This document shows positions 1 to 8,700 of a stretch of DNA of 31,864 nucleotides, piece after piece. Below the pieces are notes generated by a model. The model was not told the DNA's origin, ran no database searches, and saw only the letters and a program-made list of their open reading frames with translations. Each line of letters opens with the position of its first letter. Within the stretch, counting starts at the first letter, position 1. The stretch comes from Paraphysomonas bandaiensis (lineage: Eukaryota; Chrysophyceae): positions 1 through 31,864 of the forward strand of contig CBFFRP010000589.1 of the NCBI GenBank assembly GCA_965644295.1, written 5' to 3'. A program made the translations under genes and the position numbers.

Positions 1-988
1 CGTCTAACTTGTTTTTTGTGATGGGAAAATTTTGACTATAAAATTTTTCTGTGTTGTATTCCATTAAATAACAGTAAAAAGCATGTCCTACCTCGTTATT
101 AAAGCATAGATTACGTAGCCATCCAAAATATTTTAAGTCATTACGTTTTTTACAACAAACATCACAAATAAAATACCTTCTTCCGCATTCCTCATTTAAA
201 CTGTAATTTGCATTAATTAAATAATTATTAATATTTGCAGCCTGATATGTTGACTCATGCTTTTGATTTATTATATAGACGTCGCTCGTCGTATATCGTT
301 TTAATTTAGTATTGATTGCGTCCCAGTCAGCCCTACTTTGTTTTTCTAATTCTTCAAAATATACAAATAATTTACCTCCTAGATCTGAATTAAATTTAGA
401 TGTCAATACGTCCGCGCCAGCCTCTAAACACAGGTCACGACCAAGTACGTAAGTATTCATAAATAGGGATATGGTTGATTTACCTATACCCTGAGGGCCT
501 TTTAAAAATATAATGGATTCATTTTTATTACCCTTTGTCATGTTTGCAAACCACTTTAATAAATATTCATATTGCGCCTGATCATTGGATGCCAATATTT
601 CTTTAATATATGATAAAAACGCCTGTACACCTTCCTTACTCTTATCATCAAAATCTTCATATGGTTTATAGTCATGTGCAAACTGAGCGGCTAAATTTAG
701 TTTCTTTTTATCAGGGAATATACCTTTACCAAGCTCATAAACTATTTTACGAAGGTTTTTAAATTCAGTGAAATAATATTTGGCTATCCGTTTATCCATT
801 CTGTTAAAATACGTTTCTTTAACTTTTTTGTGTTCCATAATGCTAAATGTTTTATGTCCTGTTCTAAGTGCATGTGCGCCGCTTGTAAGTGGGAAAAAAT
901 AATTTGTTACGTAAGCTTTGGACTGTTCATAAGTCAGGTTATCAAGGTGTTCTAAATCAAACTCTTCAAAACTCTCTTTTGTACTCAT
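1..988 (-). CDS. SF3 (D5-like) helicase of the endogenous virus, C-terminus cut by the window edge
   Basis: The minus-strand frame is open from an ATG at 988 to the window edge, 329 codons without a stop. It has a Walker A motif GPQGIGKS at residues 164-171, a Walker B-like LFVYFEE around 207-213, and a motif-C-like NYLINAN with the sensor Asn near 255-261. This order is that of superfamily 3 helicases of the D5/DUF5906 type, which unwind DNA at viral replication origins. About 160 residues precede Walker A; I see no clear primase motif there. The gene follows the major capsid gene with an 83-bp gap, and the gap just upstream of the ATG is almost pure A+T, as at the other viral starts. No frameshift or internal stop is seen in the visible part. 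A plasmid or transposon SF3 helicase is possible, but the capsid genes beside it favour a virus. Other expected core genes (packaging ATPase, integrase, polymerase, protease) may lie left of the window. Confidence 0.85.
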   Translation of the reverse strand, partial: MSTKESFEEFDLEHLDNLTYEQSKAYVTNYFFPLTSGAHALRTGHKTFSIMEHKKVKETYFNRMDKRIAKYYFTEFKNLRKIVYELGKGIFPDKKKLNLAAQFAHDYKPYEDFDDKSKEGVQAFLSYIKEILASNDQAQYEYLLKWFANMTKGNKNESIIFLKGPQGIGKSTISLFMNTYVLGRDLCLEAGADVLTSKFNSDLGGKLFVYFEELEKQSRADWDAINTKLKRYTTSDVYIINQKHESTYQAANINNYLINANYSLNEECGRRYFICDVCCKKRNDLKYFGWLRNLCFNNEVGHAFYCYLMEYNTEKFYSQNFPITKNKLD

Positions 989-1071
989 TAATATACAAAT
1001 ATATATTATTTTTTAAATAATAAATTTTTTAATTTTTTATTTTTTTAAAAATCTAAAGGTTTTTTATAAAT

Positions 1072-2027
1072 TTAATATTGCAATGTTGCAAAACCGTTTT
1101 CAATCAAAATGACTTGATCAAAATAAGCGTATGTATCTATGCGTGCGGTCACAGTGGGGGCACCTGAGGAAAAACGAGGCATAAAAAATATATCGTCAGT
1201 GCTAGAATTATAACCCTGGTATACTGTTTCCATACCTGAGCTGCTGTAACTTTCTAAATCTAAACCTAAATAAAAGTTGGATGATGCTGCACACCCGTCA
1301 TAATCGGCTGCTGTCTCGGTACTAGCATCTGACGCTTGCATATCATAAGTATTTATATTAATGCTTGGTTCATGATTCAAATCGCTTACGCTTCCAATTG
1401 CTCTGATCAATTCGCCGAAAAATTCAGGAAGGCAACTAGGTGCTTTAGTTGGTACGGTCTTACTACCTAATCTAACACTGTATGACTCTAGACCGAAATG
1501 ATTTGATGACAGAGGGAAATAGGTGACTTCTCCAGCGTGTTTATCGCGCATACTGAAAAATAGAGATCTTAAAGAGTTATATTTAGCGGGTACGGGAACA
1601 CTAAGTTCAACGTTAGCGGCAATATTTCCAGTATGTGAATAATTTCTGTAATCTTGTACAACCCACCTTAAAGGTCCATTTGATGCCAAATTAATTTTAT
1701 TCATTGCGTCATCTGATAACTCCATAAAATTACAAACATATTCAACGTCATTAATAGCTATTGATGTTATGGCTTTATTGCAACAAATGCCCTCTAATGG
1801 ATTATTAACCAGAACTATTTCTAGACGTAAAGGCGCGCCGGTCATTGCAAACAGTGGAATATATTTATCACTGTAGCTTAAAAAATTCATTATTGGTACT
1901 GTATAATATCGTTTAGTTGTACTGCCCCCATTTGCAACTTGTGTGAATTCATTAAGTCTTTCACCAACAATTAAACCCTCGTTTGTGCTTGTTGCGCTGT
2001 TAACAATACTGAAACTTTCCGTTCCTG
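1072..2027 (-). pseudogene. Major capsid protein, C-terminal part (split by a retrotransposon)
   Basis: This is the distal 318 codons of the viral major capsid gene, ending at a TAA at 1072-1074. The residues are rich in beta-strand patterns (hydrophobic/polar alternation, many N, S, T, G), as expected of the second jelly roll of a PLV/adinto-type double-jelly-roll capsid protein. The reading frame runs on rightward into the LTR of the inserted element, but those codons are not viral. The N-terminal part lies at 10943-11346. Counting the 4-bp target duplication once, the two parts total 404 + 952 = 1356 nt, exactly 452 codons including the stop, so the original gene was about 451 aa and was intact when hit. 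Family assignment rests on overall pattern, size and neighbours rather than a single diagnostic motif. Confidence 0.75.
2024..2027. repeat. Target-site duplication, left copy (CCTG)
   Basis: CCTG directly precedes the 5' LTR and is repeated at 10943-10946 directly after the 3' LTR. A 4-bp duplication is within the usual 4-6 bp made by Ty3/gypsy integrases. Removing the element plus one copy restores the capsid gene frame, which supports both boundaries. Confidence 0.85.
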
Positions 2028-2033
2028 TGTGAC

Positions 2034-2064
2034 CACGTGGCATTTCACATGCCTCAGTCACGTG
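2034..2064. promoter_or_regulatory. Two CACGTG E-box/G-box motifs at the LTR start
   Basis: CACGTG occurs at 2034-2039 and 2059-2064, within the first 37 bp of the LTR, and again at the equivalent 3' LTR positions 9890-9895 and 9915-9920. CACGTG is the palindromic core bound by bHLH and bZIP factors. Two copies 25 bp apart at the U3 edge are compatible with an enhancer for the element. This is motif-level evidence only. Confidence 0.4.
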
Positions 2065-2166
2065 TCTATAGTAAGTGCAAAACTACTAACTACGGGATGA
2101 AGACAGAGACGATAGAAGTATCAGAAACATATCATTATTACGCTACAGATTACTGAAGAACTAGCA

Positions 2167-2901
2167 CTAGGACTGGAGGTACAATTTCCCATAATCTGCC
2201 AACAGCTCTTCGCCGGCCGCAACTGCCCGAGTGGTCTGCACCCAGACCACGTCCAAGCCGGACTCATCTACTACAAATTCGCAGTTGAAGCGCCAGCCAG
2301 CAGCATGGTCAGAAGGATACACCGTGTTTATATACCTACCATGATTATGAGGCACCCGGGCCAAATAAGCTTGGGACCCCAGCGGCCAAAGGTAACCTAT
2401 GTCCCGAGTGTCCCGCTCCGCATCTATATAGAAGTCCTTAGCTATCTCAAGTATGTATGCTCCCCAGCTAGGACGGGAGGTATACACTTCACCGCTGTAG
2501 AGGCAGAAACGCAGTCCTGGCTCCAAATCCTGTAAGGAGAATAAACCTTGCTGTTCAGGCTTATCGCCCTGCGGGTTGGCAATGTTTAGGCCAGACCGGA
2601 CTTCCACATAGGGATTCACTGTCCCACACCTCTGGTAGAAGTCCAACACGCACTGGTAGACTTCACCTCTTGCATCATACGATGACGAGTGCAAGTAAGG
2701 AACAACTTTGCACAGTTGCTTATGTGCATCAAGTTGTCCCTCGGGGCATCGAACGGAGCGTTCCCACATACGCCTAGCAGCAGCCCTTTCACGGTAGGCA
2801 CACCGATACCGATTGGACCTACGTAATAGAGAGCCCCGTCCCCTACGATTGCGAGGTTTAGGCTTAGTGGAGCCCGCTGCTGGATCTGTAGTGGCAGACA
2901 T
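2167..2901 (-). CDS. SET-domain protein encoded antisense within the 5' LTR
   Basis: A 244-aa minus-strand ORF, ATG at 2901 in a good eukaryotic context (three bases before are ACA), stop TAG at 2167-2169. Residues 12-43 are Arg/Lys-rich and could act as a nuclear-localisation or nucleic-acid-binding tail. From about residue 118 the order is that of a SET domain: GLFSLQDLEPG (119-129, the usual entry strand and turn), a LYSGE strand (134-138), a degenerate GRYIN motif (188-192) where typical enzymes have RFINHSC, then RFNCEF (204-209), and the closing GEELLADYG (230-238) with the conserved Tyr. SET domains transfer methyl groups from S-adenosylmethionine to lysines, usually on histones. The missing His-Ser-Cys of the NHSC motif leaves activity uncertain, although PR/SET and some viral SET proteins also vary there. 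The gene is transcribed opposite to gag-pol and lies wholly inside the LTR, so each new copy of the element would carry two copies. Confidence 0.8.
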   Translation of the reverse strand: MSATTDPAAGSTKPKPRNRRGRGSLLRRSNRYRCAYRERAAARRMWERSVRCPEGQLDAHKQLCKVVPYLHSSSYDARGEVYQCVLDFYQRCGTVNPYVEVRSGLNIANPQGDKPEQQGLFSLQDLEPGLRFCLYSGEVYTSRPSWGAYILEIAKDFYIDAERDTRDIGYLWPLGSQAYLARVPHNHGRYINTVYPSDHAAGWRFNCEFVVDESGLDVVWVQTTRAVAAGEELLADYGKLYLQS

Positions 2902-3080
2902 TGTTTATGCAGCAATGGATATGATGTATGTATCTGATGTGGACATTGGTTCTTAGTCTGAGATAGTAGATGTAGGAAAAGCATCATACGGTATGCTGCA
3001 CACTCACATACATGTTGGTCCATTGTAATACAGTAGCAGTACTCTGAATACGCAGTATTCAACGGCTAATTTACAAACTG

Positions 3081-3124
3081 GCGAGTGTGGTGTGTGGTGT
3101 CATCGCGAGTGTGGTGTGTTGTGC
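3081..3124 (+). repeat. Two direct GTG-rich repeats in the LTR
   Basis: GCGAGTGTGGTGTGT starts at 3081 and again at 3105, a 24-bp period. The same pair is present in the 3' LTR. It lies between the SET start and the leader, so it may be part of the promoter region. No known factor site is recognised. Confidence 0.5.
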
Positions 3125-3386
3125 TTGTTCTATGTTGCATTGCTTTACAGCTCAGTGTTTTGTTAAGTGTTGTTCTGTTTGTACACTAGTGTTCTGACTT
3201 CACTGGAGGTGGGGTTTGCGCGGTGATTCTTGGAGGGAGTCACTAGTACAAGCTTGCAACGCTTGACATACTGTTTAGAGTAATAATCATCCTGTTCTCC
3301 TGCAATCAGACGTACATATAGCTCTGGTTAACTCATTGTGTTTGTTTCTGCTGCACAGCCTTGGTTATCAAACCTGGCTGTGTCAT

Positions 3387-3400
3387 AGTAATTAATTACT
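3387..3400. other. 14-bp perfect palindrome where a tRNA primer-binding site is expected
   Basis: AGTAATTAATTACT spans the last base of the 5' LTR and the first 13 bases of the internal region. It equals its own reverse complement. A tRNA primer-binding site would normally begin with TGG within a few bases of the LTR end; none is present here. The palindrome could instead be part of an unusual priming structure, or the primer could be an internal tRNA fragment. Confidence 0.6.
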
Positions 3401-3914
3401 GAAAAAAGCAGATCAGCGCTGATAGTAATTGTTACACATACAACTCATTTTGCAATATTTGCAACACTTGTTATTCTTGCACATTAGAATACTGAGCTTG
3501 GCCTTTATTAGCCTCCTCGTATTCGAATAGTCCTTAGAGTCTATAGATTGCATACCAGTGCAAGCTTAGGGATTAAGGAGTGATATCTTGCAGTGTTTGA
3601 GAATACATATCCGTGAGCGCGGACTCCGTTAGACTGCGTCGTTAAGAGTGTACCTTGAACACTGCAACAAACTCAACATTTTGGAAAACTGCTCTTATCG
3701 CATTGACAACTGACCGTCTGCGAAATGAGTGGATACCTCAATTATTGAGTGGGTGAGATAGACCTTGTAAGAGACTTGCAATACAATTTTATCGCATAGA
3801 CAACTGACTGCCTGCGAAATACTTGTACAGCAATATCTACATAGTTTGATCTTGCGATAGCTCCAATAAACCTGAGCCCAAGCTGTCCTGTAATTAATAA
3901 GACCGCAATTCAAA
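3388..3914 (+). promoter_or_regulatory. Untranslated leader of the gypsy element
   Basis: No plus-strand coding frame is evident in these 527 bases between the 5' LTR and the gag ATG. They hold the palindrome at the LTR edge and a pair of hairpin-forming direct repeats at 3695-3726 and 3789-3820. In LTR elements this region usually carries priming, dimerisation and packaging signals. Confidence 0.6.
3695..3820 (+). repeat. Pair of 32-nt hairpin repeats in the leader
   Basis: Copies at 3695-3726 and 3789-3820 match at 29 of 32 positions, 94 bp apart. Each contains TCGCA and its complement TGCGA at the same spacing (3698-3702 with 3719-3723 in the first copy), so each can fold into a 5-bp stem. 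All three differences fall in the loop, and the loop core GACAACTGAC is identical. This looks like a duplicated RNA element such as a packaging or dimerisation signal. Confidence 0.6.
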
Positions 3915-5717
3915 ATGTCTACTCCTAGTGGCAAAAGGACCAGCAAGAAGCCGTCCACTGCTCCACGGCGTCCTAAACCAGTGGTACAGGAGGACTCACC
4001 AGATAAAATAGATGAGAGTCAATACGAAGAAGCGCCCATGATGCCTTCACCTTCTGCCCCAGCATCCTCAGCAACCCAACAGATTCTGGACTCAGTACAG
4101 GAGATCCAAGGCACCCTGGGACAAGTAGCCTTTGCGATATCCAACCTAGACAGTAGGGTACAAGCTCTGGAGAGTTCTAAGAGAGCAGATACACCTGATT
4201 CACCAGACACCCAGAGTGATGACACACCTGATTCATTCAGTAGCAAGGGCAGTAAAGCAAGTACCACACCCAGGGGAGTCACTAAGCGTGCTAAGAAAGA
4301 CCGACCAAAACCCCGTTATTCCACTTTAGGAGATCTGGCTACATTCAGGAGATTGCCAGAGAAGAAAGAGCAACTGAGTGAGGAGAGCTCCGACTCAGAG
4401 CTTGAGGAAGAGGCAGAAGAACATTTGGGGCGTCTTGCCAGTGTTTTTGGAGAGAAACGTCCAGGAAAGTTCTTCCGGAATTTGAAACGCAGCGCCAAGG
4501 TGGCCCAAGCTAAGACTGTCAATATAACTAGGCTTGAGAAGAAGTGTCACGTCAGGATTGAGACATTCAAACTTGGTAGAGTTTCAAGGGCGATCAAGGA
4601 GATTCTGGATTTCCAAGAAGAGGAAGAAACAGAAGTCCGCATCCAGAAAGTTTTATCTAGAAACCTGAAGGATCACTTGCGTTCCGTCTATGATATTCAA
4701 CACGCAGAATTAGCTAGCATGGACATATCTGACCTCATGAGAATCGTAGCCCTAGAGACGAAAGTTTTCAGCTGTGTTGGGTTTTACAACGAGCTGAAAG
4801 AATCTCTCAGCCATATGAAGGTCATGGAGTGGGATAATGTCAACGCTGTCAATTTTGAAGCCTTCTATTTTCAACAACTTCGTTTGATAGAATCCTTTAA
4901 AAGGATGTTGTCTATCATGTTGGAAAATGAAAGCAACAGGCGTTGGTGTCCACAGGCTGACGACAAGGAATACGGCCTTATTAGGCTATTTAAAACCCTG
5001 AACGACGTCACATATGTGAAATTTGTTCTAGGTTGTATTCCGAAGAAGAAGTTCGACTTTATGGAAGACTTCTTCAAACTATATACGGAGGTACTGTTAG
5101 ACCATTACCAGATCACGATTGCTTATAAACAGTTGCCCTTCAAAGCAACCGTGCAACATCAGGCGAAGTATGAGGAATACATGAAGCGCAAGCGTGAAAT
5201 GTTTTCTAGACCTAAGTCTGGAGTGGCAAAGAATTCCACTAGCACCCACTCTTCTACCAGGTTATTTAACATGGAAGAGGAACAGGCTTCTTTTTCTTCA
5301 AATGAATTTTCTCATGATGAAGAAGATTTATGGGATGCCTATGGGGATACATGGAAAAGCAACAACCACAGTACCGATGTTCCTACTGGCGGCAAACCTA
5401 ATGGCGAGCCAGCGACCGAAACTTCTGAAGAGAAAGATACATCCGACTCAGAAGGAGCTTTGCAAGCTATGGATGGCCAGAATCCATCTCATAAACCCAA
5501 ACAAGAGAAGTATGGGTGCATGAGAAAAATCATGTATGGCAAGTGCGACAAGAGTGATTGTCGTTATAGCCATAATCCTAGAGCTCTCGCCAATACCGCT
5601 TCGGAATTGGCTGAGAAATCCCAAGCTTATTTGAAGACCACTTCTTCAACTTCGGGGTCTCAGGATAAACCTCCTGCTATTTTAAGGAGAGATCGCTTCG
5701 GCGACTCTCGTCCTTGA
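3915..5717 (+). CDS. gag: Gag of the Ty3/gypsy element, with a CCCH zinc finger
   Basis: A 600-aa ORF starting at the ATG at 3915 (context AAAATGT) and ending at TGA 5715-5717. The N-terminus is basic and proline-rich (1-25). A probable coiled coil lies at about 55-88, an acidic patch at about 154-170, and then comes an alpha-helical central region likely to be the capsid fold. Near the C-terminus is C535-x8-C544-x4-C549-x3-H553, a CCCH-type zinc finger instead of the CCHC knuckle found in most gypsy Gag proteins; CCCH fingers bind single-stranded RNA. Gag assembles the particle and packages element RNA. It is followed in the same frame by Pol after the single TGA. The gag label is by position and architecture; sequence identity to known Gags cannot be judged here. 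Confidence 0.85.
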   Translation: MSTPSGKRTSKKPSTAPRRPKPVVQEDSPDKIDESQYEEAPMMPSPSAPASSATQQILDSVQEIQGTLGQVAFAISNLDSRVQALESSKRADTPDSPDTQSDDTPDSFSSKGSKASTTPRGVTKRAKKDRPKPRYSTLGDLATFRRLPEKKEQLSEESSDSELEEEAEEHLGRLASVFGEKRPGKFFRNLKRSAKVAQAKTVNITRLEKKCHVRIETFKLGRVSRAIKEILDFQEEEETEVRIQKVLSRNLKDHLRSVYDIQHAELASMDISDLMRIVALETKVFSCVGFYNELKESLSHMKVMEWDNVNAVNFEAFYFQQLRLIESFKRMLSIMLENESNRRWCPQADDKEYGLIRLFKTLNDVTYVKFVLGCIPKKKFDFMEDFFKLYTEVLLDHYQITIAYKQLPFKATVQHQAKYEEYMKRKREMFSRPKSGVAKNSTSTHSSTRLFNMEEEQASFSSNEFSHDEEDLWDAYGDTWKSNNHSTDVPTGGKPNGEPATETSEEKDTSDSEGALQAMDGQNPSHKPKQEKYGCMRKIMYGKCDKSDCRYSHNPRALANTASELAEKSQAYLKTTSSTSGSQDKPPAILRRDRFGDSRP

Positions 5718-5735
5718 GATAAGGAGGTTAACATG
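5715..5735 (+). promoter_or_regulatory. In-frame TGA between gag and pol: candidate stop-codon readthrough site
   Basis: The Gag stop TGA at 5715-5717 is followed by five sense codons and the ATG of Pol at 5733, all in one frame (5733-3915 = 1818, a multiple of 3), with no other stop. Gag-Pol could therefore be made by readthrough of one TGA, as gammaretroviruses do with TAG. Reinitiation at the Pol ATG 15 nt downstream is the alternative. Confidence 0.6.
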
Positions 5736-8700
5736 ATTGAGGACCTAGAAGAACATGTGATCAGTGTTTGTGATGGGAATGATGATTGTGATTATCTCCC
5801 AGAGGCTAAAACATTGAATACTACTTCTTCAAAGGTCCATTTCAAGGATGGAGCTAAGCTGTATGCTTCATATCCTTCAGCCAAGAAATTTTCATCAGCA
5901 CATACTGTAGGTAGAGTAATTATAGACAAGAAGTTCGGAGTGGAAGAATTAGTGAAAGTTTTATGTGACACAGGAGCCCTATCCGCTAACTACGTAGCAC
6001 GTGATCTTGTGGATAGATTGCGTACCAAGCTAGAACCTAGCAGGTTCTACAAGGTCAAACACCGTGTGGTTTTGGCAGACAGTAGAACCGTAAAGGATCT
6101 TGACGAAGGGGTTCGATTGAACTTAGTGTTTACCGATCCCAAGAGTCACACTTACCAGTACACTGGTGAGTTCATCGTGATCGACATGTCATCTAATGAC
6201 ATTATTTTGGGACTACCAGCCCTCACTGGGAAGCTATACCCTTTCATGTGTGCTGTCATGGAGCAGGCCCATGAGAATCATCTCGAAGATTCGGCTCAAG
6301 GGAACCATAATTTGAGTGCCCTACAAAATGAGGACATGGAATCCAGAGAGGAACACCGACGTCCCTGGAGTAAAGCGAATGATGCTATCGCTCCAGAAGA
6401 TAACGAGACTGAGTTACCCGTTCAATTCAAAGATGCTTTGACATTCCTCGGAAAGTCTAGAGAGGAAGCTCTTAACGACTACTATGAACAAATAGAAACT
6501 CACGTCAGTCAGGAGATGAAACAAGAGACCAACATTATGGATCTCTTATCTTCCAAAGCTGAGAAGGTATTCGTGCCTGATGAGTGGACAGGAGTCCGAG
6601 GTGTTGACCCTTTGACTCTTAAGTGGAAAGAAACTTTACCTGAAAGAATGAAACCCAGAGCCAGGCCGATCAACCCTAAGCTCTGGGAAGCATCCGAAAA
6701 GGAGTTCAGGAGACTATGTGGTTATTTTTACCAGAAGAGCAGATCTCCTTGGGCTTCATGCTTGGTGGTTGCTCCCAAGGCTACTCCACCTTATATCCGA
6801 TTCTGCGGGGATTATGTTAACATCAACAAGCACATGCAAGTGGGTAATTATACAATTCCCAATGTCAAGCATGAATTGGACAAGATCATCAATTTCCCAT
6901 TGTATATGGATATCGACTTGACCAACGCTTTCCATCAGATACCTCTAGCGGAAGAAACATCAGAGAGGCTTTCTATCCAGACGCCATGGGGCCAATATGC
7001 GCCAAAGTTCATGCCAGAAGGTATTGCGCCGGCTACTGGAATTCTGCAAGAGGTAGTCAGGGAAATATTTGAAGATTTTTCTGACTGGGCCATTGTAATA
7101 TTTGACAACATGTTGATATTGGCCAACGACCCTCAAGATGCGTATCAGAAATTTGAGAAAGTGATTGACAGATGCATCGAGAGGAATCTCAAACTGAAAA
7201 TGCCAAAGAGTTGGCTTGGATTTAGAAAAGTAGACTTCTTCGGATACGTATGCAGACACAAATCCTATGAAGTCAATCCTGAGAAGAAGGAAGCCCTAGG
7301 CAAAATCCCAATGCCTACCAACACCAAACAAGCGAGGTCTCTGCTTGGCAAGGGCGTGTTCTTTTCCAGTTTTACCCCTAGATATTCAGACTTGGTTGCT
7401 CATCTCACAGATTTGACCAAATCGAAATTCAATTGGGACAAGACTACGTGGCGGCACGATTATGAGGCTGAATATCGTCGCTTCATAAAAGGCCTGCAAG
7501 ATTCCTGCGAATTGTTCTACCCAGACTACAATTTGGAGTGGACACTGCGTACTGACGCTAGTGAGCTAGGAATCGGCTCGGTGCTTCTGCAGAAAAAGAT
7601 TCTCGCAGATGGAACAGAGCAGTTGCAACCCATTGCCTTCCTATCAAAGAAGTTTTCAGCTCAGGCTCAGAAATGGGCTACGATAGAGCAAGAAGCTTAT
7701 GGTATTTACTACAGTGTCAAGCACTTAGCGTACTATTTGATTGGGAAGCAGTTCACTATAGAGACTGACCACAATAATCTCTTGTGGATGGAGTCGTCTG
7801 AAGTACCTAAGATCACAAGATGGAGAATTTTCTTGCAATCTTTCAACTTCAGCATTAAACACATATCGGGTGCCAAGAATTGGTTAGCCGATTGGTTATC
7901 TCGGGAGCATCAAGTTGCGGCGTTGTCCGGTATATTCTTAGATGAAGACTATGCCGATGCCTACTTCCTTGGAGAGGACTGCACTGAGGATGAATTTTTT
8001 AACTTCTTGGGCAATTTTATGAACCCAGAAGACAGGGAAGTATCTCCTCATGCGCAAAGTTCAGTCACTCCCGAGGATGCCTTGCAACAAGTACATAATG
8101 CCCGAGTTGGACATCTCGGTGGGCGAGCCACTTGGATTCGACTTAATAAGCAATTCCCCGGCCATGGAATTCCTTACAAAGTAGTCGAAGACTTCATTGC
8201 GAAGTGTCCAAACTGTGTTAAGACTAGATTGGCGATGAAAGAAGCGCTGATCCCTATAGTCCGAAACCTTAAGCCTCCGAGCGCTCGGAGTGCTATTGGT
8301 ATTGATGCGGTAGAAATCACACCCCATGGTGCTGATGGATACACGCACATTAATGTCGTAGTCAACCTGTTCACCAAGTTAGTTTATCTTGAGCCAGTCA
8401 AAGGAGTGACTGCCCTCAACTTGGCAAACACGGTATGGAAGTATTGGAGTTACTACGGACACACTGATCTTATCATCTCAGATCAGGGTCCTGACCTAAC
8501 TTCCGATCTTTTCAAACAACTGACTGAATATATGGGCGTCCGACACACCTTCAGCATAGCCAACAGGCATGCTAATGGTTGTGAACGCATCATCGGTGAG
8601 GTGGTCCGACATTTGCGTGCCCTAGTATATGAAAACAGCAAGCGTGTAGAACGAAAGGATGTTTTTGAGGATCCCAGCTGGATACCCAGCGCTCAATACA

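Larger units (their letters stand above)
2028..3387 (+). repeat. 5' LTR (1360 bp)
   Basis: Matches 9884-10942 except for a 301-bp segment (2580-2880) missing from the 3' copy and about six substitutions, all within roughly 2393-2573. The left edge is set by the target duplication. The right edge is where the two copies stop matching (after GTGTCATA). It is long for an LTR because it contains the antisense SET gene, leaving about 0.5 kb (2902-3387) as the likely shared regulatory region between the SET start and the element leader. Confidence 0.92.

Noticed and set aside
2305-2535. Plus-strand ORF in the LTR opposite the SET gene, repeated at 10161-10376
   Set aside because: Complement of the SET coding region; its C-terminus changes between LTR copies and no domain is visible.
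2616-3062. Minus-strand 148-codon ORF overlapping the SET gene
   Set aside because: It is in another frame of the SET gene over most of its length, Cys/His-rich by chance, and broken in the 3' LTR; no domain pattern.
4019-5523. Several 68-109 codon ORFs within gag on either strand
   Set aside because: Shadows of the long gag frame.
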